Source: DATDPM01 sp963841995 (GTDB lineage: Bacteria > Pseudomonadota > Alphaproteobacteria > DATDPM01). From it: a stretch of DNA of 64,000 nucleotides. Under the pieces are notes generated by a model. It was not told where the DNA came from. It did no database searches and saw nothing but the letters and a program-made list of their open reading frames with translations. Positions 35,914 through 45,143 of this stretch are shown here, one piece after another. Within the stretch, counting starts at the first letter, position 1. The number at the start of each line of letters is the position of its first letter. The stretch lies in NCBI GenBank assembly GCA_963841995.1, contig CAWJEX010000005.1:1-64000 (forward strand), in the 5' to 3' direction. The position numbers and the translations under genes are program-made.

Positions 35914-38087
35914 AAGAGCCCTTTCAGCTTCTTTCCCACATCCTCGATCGGATTGGCCGGTTTCTGCGCCGGAGCGGGCTGACCCGCCGCCGGTGCCGCC
36001 TGTCCTGACTTGGCCGGAGCACTTGCCGGGGTGGCCACGGCCCCTGGATTGGTGCAGGGATTGCCGCCGGAAGACGCGGCGGCACCCGTCGACCCTGATG
36101 CTGACGACTTGCCGCCGAGAACGTTGCCGAGGACGCCGGAGGCGAGACCACCGACCGCACCGCCGGTAGCAATCCCCACAGCCGTCTTGCCGAGCTTGCC
36201 GGCTAGGGCGGCGGCATCGGGTGCGACGCTGGGCGAGGCCAGCGTCCCGCTGATATTCACCGGAATAGCGAGAGCGGCAACCGCGGCTGCTTTCGGACTT
36301 GGATCGAGATGCAGATTTAACTGTTCGGTCGCGAGATTGATCGTCCCACTGCCCTGAACCGTAACCGATTCGGTATCGACGACCAGCGCCTTCGATGTCG
36401 CCAGGCCTTTGACAATGTCGAAGCGGCTGACCACGCAGCTGATCTTTCCGGCGTCGCCGCCGCCGACAATGGCTTTCGAAATGTCGCCCATGACGATCTT
36501 CAATAGGCTGTTGTCGACATGGGCTTCGCCGATATTTAAGTCGGTGTGGCCGTCGAGTCCGGCCATGATCTGCCGAACCGACCCGCCCTGCCCGCTGCCG
36601 GTTCCCTGGAAATTCGCCTTGCCGGTGACTTTCTGATCGGACTTCATTTCTTTCATCAGCTCGGCGAGATCGAGATCCTTGGCGTTGGCGTTGAATGCAA
36701 CGACCGGCTGGGCACTCGACGCGTCGACAGTAGTATCAGCGTCGACATGTCCGCCAACGACATCGAGCTGAACCGGCTTCACGGCCAGCTTGCCATTCAC
36801 CAATGACAGCGCAACGTTGACATTGTGCAATTCCGGACCCGTGGTCACGACCTGCGCAATGGCGAGCTTTACATCCGCATTCGCCGTCTTCAACGCGCCC
36901 AAGGGCAGCGGAGCGTCGCTGAATATCCGGCCGTCATTGGCCTTCGGCTTTGCTTCGGGCGCGCCACCGCCAGCACTATTGCCGCCGGGGGCAGCGGCCG
37001 ACGCCGGTGATGCGTTGCCGGATGCCGCTTGAAGCTCGGTCAGGTCGACGAACTTCGAGGTCAGATTGGCGCGGATCGTGGGCTTGTCCGCCTTTACCAA
37101 GGTCACATCGCCGGCCAAGTCGCTCTTGCCCAGCGCCGCCTTCAGATGATCGATGGTGATGTCGGCGTTCTTGTCGCTCACATGCCCGGCAAAGTTATAG
37201 GGTCCGATCTTGGGGAGGCCCGGCGCAAACCCGGAAAGATCGGCCAAAGACTTCCCGTCGACCGACACATTGATGTCCATGCCCTTCGCTACCGCGGGTT
37301 GCGCGATGGTTCCGATCGCCTTGATCGTGGCCCCTCCCGCTTCGATGTCGACATCGATCGGGAACGGCGCCTTGGGCGACTGAATTTCGGCCAGAGAACC
37401 GAACGCACCTTTCACCGTGAAGGGATTGGTATTGTATTTGCCGGAGAGATCGACGCTAAGAGGCCCCGTCCCGCCTTCCGATTTGGCCGACAAATCGTCG
37501 AGCGCCAGCGTCGTCGTCTGCTTGGTCTTGCCATCGCGATAAGTGAGCGTACCGTCCTTGATCTCGACCTCATTAACCGAGACTTGCGGAAGCGCCGCTC
37601 CAGGGGCCGCTGCAGGTGGCGAAGCCGGTGCAGGCGCAGCACCGGAAGGCGCCTTTTGGCCGCCGGCCGGCGGTGCCACCGCGGCTCCCCCTGCTGAAAA
37701 TTCCCAATTGCCTTTGCCATTGGCATCGGTCTCGAGGAGGATGTCGGGGGTGTCGAGAATAAAGCGCCGGATGTCGATTTCCTTGTGAAGCAGCGGCAAG
37801 AGTGCCACTACTGCGTCCAGCTTTTTCAATTTCATCATTTCGGGGCGGCTGCCCCAGGACGCATTGGCGAACGAAACGTCTTCGATCGTGACCGAGGGCG
37901 AGAAGGTGAAGACGTTGAGATAAATGTCTCCTGCGAGAGTCAGCTTCCGCCCCGTCGCCTCTTCGGCTTTCTGCGCGATCACATCGCGGTATTGATTGAC
38001 GTCGATGGATTTGGCGACGATCAGCAAGCCACCAACAAGCACGACCACCAAGACAACAAGAACTGCCAGAACTGTCCGAATCCGCAT
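35910..38087 (-). CDS. AsmA-family protein
   Basis: A large envelope protein of about 725 residues with one N-terminal membrane anchor (VLAVLVVLVVVLVGGLLIVA) and a long periplasmic AsmA-type beta region (TGRKLTLAGDIYLNVFTF near residue 45; C-terminal DTESVTVQGSGTINLATEQL). AsmA proteins belong to the bridge-like lipid-transfer group and affect phospholipid or LPS balance at the outer membrane. Two Pro/Ala/Gly-rich stretches (about residues 138-160 and 660-710) look like linkers. ATG 38087 has GGAGG 5 nt upstream and overlaps the HAD stop; a GTG one codon earlier is possible. Confidence 0.82.
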   Translation of the reverse strand: MRIRTVLAVLVVLVVVLVGGLLIVAKSIDVNQYRDVIAQKAEEATGRKLTLAGDIYLNVFTFSPSVTIEDVSFANASWGSRPEMMKLKKLDAVVALLPLLHKEIDIRRFILDTPDILLETDANGKGNWEFSAGGAAVAPPAGGQKAPSGAAPAPASPPAAAPGAALPQVSVNEVEIKDGTLTYRDGKTKQTTTLALDDLSAKSEGGTGPLSVDLSGKYNTNPFTVKGAFGSLAEIQSPKAPFPIDVDIEAGGATIKAIGTIAQPAVAKGMDINVSVDGKSLADLSGFAPGLPKIGPYNFAGHVSDKNADITIDHLKAALGKSDLAGDVTLVKADKPTIRANLTSKFVDLTELQAASGNASPASAAAPGGNSAGGGAPEAKPKANDGRIFSDAPLPLGALKTANADVKLAIAQVVTTGPELHNVNVALSLVNGKLAVKPVQLDVVGGHVDADTTVDASSAQPVVAFNANAKDLDLAELMKEMKSDQKVTGKANFQGTGSGQGGSVRQIMAGLDGHTDLNIGEAHVDNSLLKIVMGDISKAIVGGGDAGKISCVVSRFDIVKGLATSKALVVDTESVTVQGSGTINLATEQLNLHLDPSPKAAAVAALAIPVNISGTLASPSVAPDAAALAGKLGKTAVGIATGGAVGGLASGVLGNVLGGKSSASGSTGAAASSGGNPCTNPGAVATPASAPAKSGQAAPAAGQPAPAQKPANPIEDVGKKLKGLF

Positions 38088-38758
38088 CACGTCCTCCCCA
38101 GGACTTTGTCTATTAAGAACGGTAGCTCTTCAAAGCTCTCCGCCAGGGCCATGGCACCTGCCGTCCGAAGCTCGTCTCTTTCGTGATAGCCCCAGCCGAC
38201 TCCAATCGCCGCAACCTCGGCGTTTTTCGCCATCTCCACGTCGAACACGGTGTCGCCGATCATGACCGTTACATCCGGCTCGGCACCCAGCTCCGACATC
38301 GCGGAGAGTAGCATGTGCGGGCTCGGTTTGCCCGGGCCATCGTCGCTGGTTTTGAGGGTCGAGAAATGCTGCAAAAGCCCATGCCTCTCCAGGGTTAATC
38401 GCAATCCTTGACGCGACTTTCCGGTGGCAACGCCAAGCATAAAGCCAGTGTCCCGCAACCGGTCGAGGGTAGATACGGCGCCGGGAAACAAGGGCTCGTG
38501 GTATCCGCCGTTTTGACGCATTTTCTGGAACGCCTTCTTGTAGCCAAGCGCAAGATTGTCACGGACGGCTAAATCCGAATCCATCGAGAGCCGCGTCACC
38601 GCGTCTTCCAAGGGCAGGCCGACGATGCGCCGCACCGCCGACGCGTCCGGCGGCTGCACACCGGCCCGCTCAAACGATTCCCGCATCGCGGCAATGATCG
38701 CATGCTGGCCGTCCACCAGCGTGCCATCGCAATCGAAGACCGCAAGCCGGATCGTCAC
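38087..38758 (-). CDS. HAD-superfamily phosphatase, Gph/phosphoglycolate phosphatase-like
   Basis: A haloacid-dehalogenase-fold hydrolase of 223 residues. Motif I RLAVFDCDGTLVDGQ supplies both aspartates, motif II is in MLGVATGKSRQGLRL, and motif IV is VTVMIGDTVFDVEMAKNAEV. The helical cap between residues 20 and 80 makes it subclass IA, like Gph. The start is GTG at 38758, since VTIRLAVFDCDG begins at the fold's first strand; it lies only 4 nt after the rluC stop. The substrate is unknown; phosphoglycolate is one option by similarity. Confidence 0.8.
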   Translation of the reverse strand: MTIRLAVFDCDGTLVDGQHAIIAAMRESFERAGVQPPDASAVRRIVGLPLEDAVTRLSMDSDLAVRDNLALGYKKAFQKMRQNGGYHEPLFPGAVSTLDRLRDTGFMLGVATGKSRQGLRLTLERHGLLQHFSTLKTSDDGPGKPSPHMLLSAMSELGAEPDVTVMIGDTVFDVEMAKNAEVAAIGVGWGYHERDELRTAGAMALAESFEELPFLIDKVLGRT

Positions 38759-38762
38759 GAGC

Positions 38763-39758
38763 TTAGCCGTCCCATCCGGCAAAGGGATCCGCGGCATAGT
38801 CCGGATCGAATCCGAAGAATTTCCATGCTTGCTGCATATGGTCCGGCAAAGGCGCGGTGACTTTGATCGTCCCGCCATTCGGATGGGGCATTTCAATTTG
38901 CCGCGCGTGAAGATGCAATTTCTTCGACACTGCGGCGCCGGTAAGAAAGGCTTCGGCGCGTCCATATTTGCCGTCGCCCAAAATTGGCGTGCCGATTTCC
39001 GCGCAATGAACGCGCAATTGATGAGTGCGACCCGTGAGCGGCATCAAGGCTAGCCAGGAAACCTTGTCGCCCAAACTTTCGATGACGGCGTAAATGGTAA
39101 TCGCCCGCTTGCCTTCGTCTTCATCGGACTTAACCCGCTCGCCGTGGCGCCCGGCAATTTTGGCGAGCGACATATCGATGCGGCCCTTTTTAATTTTCGG
39201 CACGCCCGCCACGATCGCCCAATAAATCTTGCGGGCTTCCCGCCCGCGAAAACTCTCGGCGAGCTTGGCAGTCGCCTGTCGCGTTCGGCCCAACAAGAGT
39301 ACGCCAGAGGTGTCCTTATCCAGACGGTGGACCAGGCGCGGCCGCTCGGTCGCTTCAAAACGCAAGGCATCGAGCATCAGATCGAGATGCCGCGGCGTGT
39401 CGGATCCGCCCTGAACCGCAAGCCCGGGCGGCTTATTGATGGCGAGCACCTGATCGTCTTTGTAAAGAACCATCGCCCGCAACGCTGCCGCATCTTTTTT
39501 GCTCGGCATCACCACCCGGGGTTCCGCCGCCGGCTTGTCGCCCATCGGTGGCAGGCGAAGTTTCATCCCGGCCGCTACCCGTGCATTGGCTTTCACCCGC
39601 CGCCCGTCGAGCCGCACTTGCCCGGTGCGCAAGAGCTTTTCCAGCCGACCGTGGGGGATTTGCGGAAAATATCGGCGGAACCAACGATCGAGGCGCAGGC
39701 CCTCGTCATCGGCGGCGACTTCCACCATGCGTACCTTCGATACCAATTCCGCGGTCAT
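38763..39758 (-). CDS. rluC: RluC/RluD-family rRNA pseudouridine synthase
   Basis: Isomerises uridines in 23S rRNA. Length is 331 residues: N-terminal S4 RNA-binding domain (RLDRWFRRYFPQIPHGRLEK), then catalytic domain with INKPPGLAVQGG and PRLVHRLDKDTSGVLLLGRT holding the catalytic aspartate, plus MPLTGRTHQLRVHCAEIGTP. The motif set fits RluC more than RluD, but assignment of sites 955/2504/2580 is by family only. It overlaps rarA by ATGA at its start. Confidence 0.88.
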   Translation of the reverse strand: MTAELVSKVRMVEVAADDEGLRLDRWFRRYFPQIPHGRLEKLLRTGQVRLDGRRVKANARVAAGMKLRLPPMGDKPAAEPRVVMPSKKDAAALRAMVLYKDDQVLAINKPPGLAVQGGSDTPRHLDLMLDALRFEATERPRLVHRLDKDTSGVLLLGRTRQATAKLAESFRGREARKIYWAIVAGVPKIKKGRIDMSLAKIAGRHGERVKSDEDEGKRAITIYAVIESLGDKVSWLALMPLTGRTHQLRVHCAEIGTPILGDGKYGRAEAFLTGAAVSKKLHLHARQIEMPHPNGGTIKVTAPLPDHMQQAWKFFGFDPDYAADPFAGWDG

Positions 39759-41065
39759 TCCTTGCCGCCCTTATTATTGCTTACGCGTTCGCGCAGCTTC
39801 GCCCAATGTTCGAGGCGCTTGGTGATCTCGCGTTCGAAACCTCGGTCCTTCGGCCGGTAGAATTGCCGCCGTTCCATCTCGTCGGGAAAATAGTTCTGGC
39901 CGGAAAATCCTTCTTCCGTGCCATGGTCGTACACATAGCCCTTGCTGTACCCCAACTCTTCCATCAACCGGGTCGGCGCATTGAGAATGTGCTTGGGCGG
40001 CATCAGCGAGCCTTCGTCGCGGGCGGCCCGCATCGCCTCGCCCAGCGCCAAATAGGCCGCGTTCGATTTCGGCGCCGTCGCCAGAAAAAGTACGCATTGG
40101 GCGATCGCCAATTCACCTTCCGGCGAGCCGAGGCGTTCATAAGCGTCCCAAGCCGCCAGTGCTTGCACCAGGGCGTCGGGGTCGGCGAGCCCGACATCTT
40201 CGGAGGCAAAGCGGACCAAGCGCCGCACCACGTAAAGCGGGTCTTCGCCGCCGGCCAGCATCCGCGCCAGCCAATAGAGTGCGGCGTCGGCGTCCGAACC
40301 GCGTAGGGATTTGTGCAGGGCGCTGATGAGATTGTAGTGGCCTTCCTGGGCCTTGTCGTAGAGGGGTGCGCGTTTCTGAACGACCGCAAGCAGGCCTTGG
40401 GTATCGAGCGGCTTGGTATTGGCCGGCAGCGCCAAAAGCTCTTCGGCAAGATTGAGCACATAGCGCCCGTCGCCATCGGCCATGGCGCGCAAGGAGGCGC
40501 GGGCATCCGGGTCCAGAGGCAATTTGCGCTTTACGAGAAGCTCGGCCCGTTCGAGCAGTTTCTCCACGGCGTCGTCGCCAAGCCGGTTCAACACCAGGAC
40601 TTGGCATCGTGACAATAATGCGCCGTTGATCTCGAAAGACGGGTTTTCGGTGGTGGCGCCGACCAAGATCACCGTGCCATTTTCGACATAGGGTAGGAAT
40701 CCGTCCTGCTGCGCGCGATTGAAGCGGTGGATCTCGTCGATGAACAGCAGCGTGCCGCGCCCGGCTTCCCGGCGCTTGGCGGCCGCTTCAAAAACCTTGC
40801 GCAAATCGGCAACGCCCGAGAAAACCGCGGATAGGGATTCGAAATGAAGATCGGTCGCTTTGGCCAAGAGGCGCGCAATCGTCGTCTTGCCGGTGCCGGG
40901 CGGGCCCCACAAGACCAGCGACGCCAGCCTTTTTCGCGCCAGCATCCGGCCGATCGGACCATTGGCGCCGATCAAATGGTCCTGGCCTACCACTTCGTCG
41001 ATGCTTTGGGGGCGAAGCCGGTCGGCAAGCGGCCGCGGGGCCTGGGATTCGAAAAGCGAGGTCAT
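39755..41065 (-). CDS. rarA: Replication-associated recombination protein A (RarA/MgsA)
   Basis: A clamp-loader-like AAA+ ATPase acting at stalled replication forks. Length is 436 residues: QSIDEVVGQDHLIGANGPIG, Walker A VLWGPPGTGKTTIARLLA, Walker B TLLFIDEIHRFNRAQQDGFL, sensor 1 VGATTENPSFEINGALLSRC, then helical C-terminal tetramerisation domain with GSDADAALYWLARMLAGGED. The motif SRCQVLVL is typical of RarA. ATG 41065 overlaps the htrA stop by 4 nt; an in-frame upstream ATG lies inside htrA and is not used. Confidence 0.92.
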   Translation of the reverse strand: MTSLFESQAPRPLADRLRPQSIDEVVGQDHLIGANGPIGRMLARKRLASLVLWGPPGTGKTTIARLLAKATDLHFESLSAVFSGVADLRKVFEAAAKRREAGRGTLLFIDEIHRFNRAQQDGFLPYVENGTVILVGATTENPSFEINGALLSRCQVLVLNRLGDDAVEKLLERAELLVKRKLPLDPDARASLRAMADGDGRYVLNLAEELLALPANTKPLDTQGLLAVVQKRAPLYDKAQEGHYNLISALHKSLRGSDADAALYWLARMLAGGEDPLYVVRRLVRFASEDVGLADPDALVQALAAWDAYERLGSPEGELAIAQCVLFLATAPKSNAAYLALGEAMRAARDEGSLMPPKHILNAPTRLMEELGYSKGYVYDHGTEEGFSGQNYFPDEMERRQFYRPKDRGFEREITKRLEHWAKLRERVSNNKGGKE

Positions 41066-42534
41066 CGCCGCACCGTATTGGTCAAGGTCCGGCCGTGGCG
41101 GCTGAGGGTGAATTGCCAAACCGACTCGTTGGCATTCAGCAGCCGCATCAGCGTTCCAACCGAATCGACCGGTTGATCATTGAGCCTGAGAATGATGTCG
41201 CCGGGTTCGAATTCAAGCCGGGCCGCGGTGCTGTTGCCGGAGATTTCGGCCAAAATGACGCCGGTCTGCATGTCGTCGATGCCGAGCTCGTCGGCCAATG
41301 CCGGCGACAGATTGGCGATGGTGGCTCCTTGGAGCGGATTCTCGCCGGTCATCACGGTCGCATCGCGCGTGGGACGCTCGGGCGGCACAATCAGCGTAAC
41401 GGTCACATCCAATTTTTTGCCGTCGCGAAGCACATCCAATTTCACGTTGTCGCCAACGGCCAAAGTCGCGATGCGGAATTTAAGTGCTTCAGGATCGCTG
41501 ACATCATGACTGTTTACCGCCGTGATCACATCGCCGGCTTCCAGACCGGCGGCGATGGCCGGGCTGCGCGGGTGAACCGCCTGAACGAGCACGCCTTCGG
41601 GGCGCGACAATCCGAGCGCGCCCGCGGTTTTTTGTGTAACCGGAGCGCCGGCAATGCCCAGCCAAGGACGGGTGATCGGTTCGCCGGCAAGGGCCGCCCG
41701 CACCACCGTCTTTGCCATGCTCGAGGGAATGGCAAAACCAATTCCCTGCCAGCCGCCACTTCGTGAATAAAGCGCCGTATTGATGCCGATGAGCTCGCCC
41801 TTCATATCGACGAGGGCGCCACCGGAATTGCCGGGATTGATCGCGGCATCCGTTTGAATGAAATAGCCGAGATCGCTGGTTCCTAAATTTGTGCGTGCCA
41901 AGGCGGAAACGATGCCGCTGGTCACCGTTTGCCCCACGCCAAACGGATCGCCGATGGCGAGCACCATATCCCCGACCTCGAGATCGTCCGAATCGCCGAA
42001 GCTCAGATACGGAAGTTTCTCGCCCTTGGTGTCGATTCGCAGGACCGCGAGATCGGTGTGTTCGTCGCTGCTGACGACCTTGGCTTCGAATTCCCGGCGA
42101 TCGGACAGCGCCACGGTGATTTGGTCGGCGCCGGCGATAACGTGGTGATTGGTGACGATCAGCCCGCTCGAATCGATAATAACGCCGGATCCTAGAGAAT
42201 TCTCGACCCGCTCACGCGGCAGGCCAGGAAAAGGCCCGCCTTGGCCAAAAAATTTGCGAAAGAAAGGATCGTCAAACAGCGGCGAAACCTGCTGGCGAAC
42301 GACCATACGGGTATAGATGTTGACCACCGCGGGCGCAGTTTTTTTCACCAGCGGCGCGTAGGAAAGCTCGATCTGCTGGCGGCTTTCGGGAACCGCCTTG
42401 GCCTCTTCCGTCGCCGCTCCGCGCGAGATCAGCAGCAAAATCGCCAACCCAATCGCCGGCCATGCGGCGCCTTTCGCGGTCGCCAAATTTCGCCCGGCAC
42501 CGGTCTTAGCGATCATGGAAGGGCGGTTTGCCAT
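41062..42534 (-). CDS. Do-like periplasmic serine protease, HtrA/DegP/DegQ family
   Basis: An envelope quality-control protease of 490 residues. An N-terminal hydrophobic signal (AWPAIGLAILLLISRGAA) is followed by a trypsin-like domain with the triad in IVTNHHVIAG (His), EHTDLAVLRI (Asp) and AAINPGNSGGALVD (Ser). Two PDZ domains follow (LGLSRPEGVLVQAVHPRSPA; LEFEPGDIILRLNDQPV). The start at 42534 has GGTGG just before; a second ATG seven codons in lacks one. It begins only a few bases beyond the rplQ terminator, so it depends on read-through or a promoter within that short gap. First gene of the rarA-rluC-HAD-asmA-atp12 chain. Confidence 0.9.
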   Translation of the reverse strand: MANRPSMIAKTGAGRNLATAKGAAWPAIGLAILLLISRGAATEEAKAVPESRQQIELSYAPLVKKTAPAVVNIYTRMVVRQQVSPLFDDPFFRKFFGQGGPFPGLPRERVENSLGSGVIIDSSGLIVTNHHVIAGADQITVALSDRREFEAKVVSSDEHTDLAVLRIDTKGEKLPYLSFGDSDDLEVGDMVLAIGDPFGVGQTVTSGIVSALARTNLGTSDLGYFIQTDAAINPGNSGGALVDMKGELIGINTALYSRSGGWQGIGFAIPSSMAKTVVRAALAGEPITRPWLGIAGAPVTQKTAGALGLSRPEGVLVQAVHPRSPAIAAGLEAGDVITAVNSHDVSDPEALKFRIATLAVGDNVKLDVLRDGKKLDVTVTLIVPPERPTRDATVMTGENPLQGATIANLSPALADELGIDDMQTGVILAEISGNSTAARLEFEPGDIILRLNDQPVDSVGTLMRLLNANESVWQFTLSRHGRTLTNTVRR

Positions 42535-42536
42535 CC

Positions 42537-42570
42537 ACCAAAAACAAGAGGCAGCCGATGGGGCTGCCTC
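42537..42570 (-). terminator. Intrinsic terminator of the alpha ribosomal operon
   Basis: A perfect 9-bp stem (42548-42556 with 42562-42570, GAGGCAGCC and its complement) followed on the minus strand by TTGTTTTT. It ends rpsM-rpsK-rpoA-rplQ transcription 28 nt after rplQ. The T tract touches the start region of the htrA-like gene. Confidence 0.9.
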
Positions 42571-42598
42571 GATTAAGAAACCGCGTCGGCATGAGCGC

Positions 42599-43024
42599 TT
42601 ACTCGGCCGTCTCCTCGGCCGCGGTTTCCTTCATGGAAGGACCGGAATCGAGACCTTTGGCCGCCGGATCGCGGTCGACCAGCTCGATCACCGCCACAGG
42701 GGCCGCATCGCCATAGCGGAATCCCGCGCGCAGGACCCGGGTATAGCCGCCGGGACGCTTGCTGTAGCGCTCGGCCAAGGTCGAAAACAGCTTCTCGGTC
42801 AGCGTGCCGTCCTGGAGGGCGGCGAGCGCCTGGCGACGCGCATGCAAGCCGCCGCGCTTTCCGAGTGTGATCAATTTCTCGACGATTGGCCGCAAATCCT
42901 TGGCCTTCGGCAAGGTTGTGCTGATCTGCTCATGCTTGATCAAAGCCGCCGCCAAATTGTCGAACATCGCCTTGCGATGCTCACTGGTGCGGTTGAGTTT
43001 CCGGCCGGCTAAACGATGACGCAT
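42599..43024 (-). CDS. rplQ: 50S ribosomal protein bL17
   Basis: Large-subunit protein near the tunnel exit. The 141-residue protein starts with the universal MRHRLAGRKLNRTSEHRK and contains LIKHEQISTTLPKAKDLRPI and GYTRVLRAGFRYGDAAPVAV. The C-terminal ~20 residues form an acidic Glu/Ala-rich tail beyond the conserved core, common in alphaproteobacteria. It is the last gene of the alpha operon, 38 nt after rpoA, and is followed by an intrinsic terminator. Confidence 0.97.
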   Translation of the reverse strand: MRHRLAGRKLNRTSEHRKAMFDNLAAALIKHEQISTTLPKAKDLRPIVEKLITLGKRGGLHARRQALAALQDGTLTEKLFSTLAERYSKRPGGYTRVLRAGFRYGDAAPVAVIELVDRDPAAKGLDSGPSMKETAAEETAE

Positions 43025-43062
43025 GTTTTCTTCTCCCCGTTCCTAACGCAGTTTCCCCGCGC

Positions 43063-44080
43063 TTAGTACGGCTCCTCCAAACGCTTGGCCAATTCTTCGA
43101 TGTTCTCGGGCGGCCAGTTCGGGATTTCCATACCGAGATGCAGCCCCATCTGCGCCAAGACTTCCTTGATCTCGTTGAGCGACTTGCGGCCGAAATTCGG
43201 CGTCCGCAGCATCTCCGCTTCGGTCTTCTGAACGAGATCGCCGATATAGACAATGTTGTCGTTCTTGAGACAGTTGGCGGAACGGACCGAAAGCTCGAGC
43301 TCATCCACCTTGCGCAGCAGATTTTTGTTGAACGGCGGCTCGGCGGATTTTTCCTCGGCGGTAACCGCGCGCGGCTCTTCGAAATTGATGAAGAGCTGAA
43401 GCTGGTCCTGAAGGATACGCGCGGCCAAGGCCACCGCGTCTTCCGGCGTCACCGCGCCATTGGTTTCGACTCGCATCGAGAGCTTGTCGTAGTCGGTGAC
43501 TTGACCGACGCGGGCGTTGTCGACCTTGTACGAAACCTTACGCACCGGGCTGAATAGTGAATCGACCGGGATCAATCCGATCGGCGCGTCTTCGGGGCGA
43601 TTTTGCGCCGCCGCCACATAGCCCTTGCCGCCATTGACGGTCAGTTCCATAGCGATCTTGGCGCCGGTATCGAGGGTGCAAATCACGAGATCCCAATTCA
43701 TGACCTCGATGTCATGGCCGGTTTCGATCTGCCCCGCCTTCACTTCGCCGGGGCCGGTCACGGCCAAACGCATGCGCTTCGGACCGTCGCCGTGCATGCG
43801 CAAAGCGAGCAGCTTGATATTGAGGACGATGTCGGTCACGTCCTCAATCACGCCGGGGATCGACGAGAATTCGTGCAGCACACCCTCGATCTGAACCGAG
43901 GTGACGGCCGCGCCATGGAGCGACGACAGCAACACGCGGCGAAGCGAATTGCCAAGAGTTCAAACCAAAGCCGCGTTCCAGCGGTTGGGCGACGATGAGC
44001 GCTTCGCGCGTGGGATCCCCACCGGCTTCGACTTCGAGCTTGTGGGGTTTAATCAGTTCCTGCCAATTTTTCTGGATCAC
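43063..44080 (-). CDS. rpoA: RNA polymerase alpha subunit (one frameshift)
   Basis: Alpha subunit, which nucleates RNA polymerase assembly and contacts activators and UP elements. The N-terminus MIQKNWQELIKPHKLEVEAG reads from 44080. At 43956-43961 an extra base in GAGTTC shifts the frame; restoring GAGTC gives GFGLTLGNSLRRVLLSSLHG and continuity with the rest. The C-terminal domain is recognisable (LSVRSANCLKNDNIVYIGDL, then LNEIKEVLAQMGLHLGM). The repaired length is about 338 residues, normal. An essential single-copy gene cannot be broken, so this is a sequence error at a GANTC site. It lies between rpsK and rplQ. Confidence 0.95.
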
Positions 44081-44179
44081 GAGAGCGTCCTTATCCTCAT
44101 TTTACGGACTCGCATCCGTTGGGCGCATCCGAATGGCCGGTGCGGCCGGCCATGTTTCTTTGCGGGCGATAGGCCCAAA

Positions 44180-44620
44180 TTAAACTCGCCGGCGTTTGGG
44201 CGGCCGGCAGCCATTGTGCGGAATCGGCGTCACATCGCGGATGGCTGTGATCGTGAAACCGACGGAGTTCAAAGCCCTCAGCGCGGACTCGCGTCCGGCC
44301 CCGGGCCCTTTCACTTGAATTTCGAGCGTCCTCACACCGTGTTCGATGGCCTTGCGCCCCGCGCCTTCAGCGGCCATTTGGGCGGCATAGGGCGTCGACT
44401 TGCGCGAGCCCTTGAAGCCTTGCGAACCGGCGGACGACCACGCGATGGCATTTCCCTGCACGTCGGTGATGGTGATGATCGTGTTGTTGAAGGTCGCATT
44501 CACATGGGCGATGCCCGAAGTGATGTTCTTCTTCTCGCGACGGCGGACGCGCTGCCCCGTTCCGGCGGGTGCTGTCGGATTGGCGGGATTCGCCGGAGTG
44601 GTTGGGTTATTCGTGGCCAT
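44180..44620 (-). CDS. rpsK: 30S ribosomal protein uS11
   Basis: Platform protein of the small subunit, contacting mRNA near the E site. The conserved core begins ITSGIAHVNATFNNTIITIT and includes WSSAGSQGFKGSRKSTPYAA and the end IRDVTPIPHNGCRPPKRRRV. The 146-residue length includes an N-terminal Asn/Pro/Thr/Ala-rich extension of about 25 residues not in most homologs. It is the second gene of the alpha operon, 29 nt after rpsM. Confidence 0.97.
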   Translation of the reverse strand: MATNNPTTPANPANPTAPAGTGQRVRRREKKNITSGIAHVNATFNNTIITITDVQGNAIAWSSAGSQGFKGSRKSTPYAAQMAAEGAGRKAIEHGVRTLEIQVKGPGAGRESALRALNSVGFTITAIRDVTPIPHNGCRPPKRRRV

Positions 44621-44649
44621 CGCTGCTCTCTAAACCTAAGGTCATTGAA

Positions 44650-45030
44650 CTAGCCCTTGGGGGCGATCTTTTTGCCGGCGATCGGCCGAGCGCGGCCCTT
44701 GCGGGTGCGTGCATTGGTATGCGTGCGTTGGCCGTGAACGGGCAGGCCTTTGCGGTGGCGAAGCCCGCGGTAGCAGCCCAGATCCATCAGCCGCTTAATG
44801 TTCATTGCCACTTCGCGGCGCAGATCGCCTTCGACCTTGTAGTCGCGGTCGATCGCTTCGCGGATGCGAATGATCTCATCCTCAGTCAGCTCATGAACCC
44901 GGCGAGTGCCGGGGATGCCGACCTTGGTCAAAATCTCATTGGACTTCGTCCGTCCGATCCCATGGATATAGGTAAGCGCGATCTCTACGCGCTTCTGGGT
45001 CGGAATGTTGACGCCAGCAATACGCGCCAA
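44650..45030 (-). CDS. rpsM: 30S ribosomal protein uS13
   Basis: Head protein that contacts the 50S subunit and P-site tRNA. The 126-residue sequence starts MARIAGVNIPTQKRVEIAL and contains YIHGIGRTKSNEILTKVGI (the helix-hairpin-helix region), CYRGLRHRKGLPVHGQRTHT and a basic C-terminal tail TRKGRARPIAGKKIAPKG. It is the first gene of the alpha operon and has its own strong promoter just upstream at 45098-45125. Confidence 0.97.
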   Translation of the reverse strand: MARIAGVNIPTQKRVEIALTYIHGIGRTKSNEILTKVGIPGTRRVHELTEDEIIRIREAIDRDYKVEGDLRREVAMNIKRLMDLGCYRGLRHRKGLPVHGQRTHTNARTRKGRARPIAGKKIAPKG

Positions 45031-45097
45031 GCTCTAACTCCTTGACTTTAAAGGGTGTTTCAGGGACAACAGGCCGCCGCACAGCCGAAGGCCGGGC

Positions 45098-45125
45098 ATT
45101 ATAGGCAGATTAGCTTCTAAGTCAA
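45098..45125 (-). promoter_or_regulatory. Strong sigma70-type promoter for rpsM-rpsK-rpoA-rplQ
   Basis: On the minus strand TTGACT (45120-45125) and a perfect TATAAT (45098-45103) are separated by 16 bases. The start would be near 45090, about 60 nt before the rpsM ATG at 45030. It separates the alpha operon from secY-adk. Confidence 0.75.
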
Positions 45126-45143
45126 CCGTTTGGCTGGGTTTTT

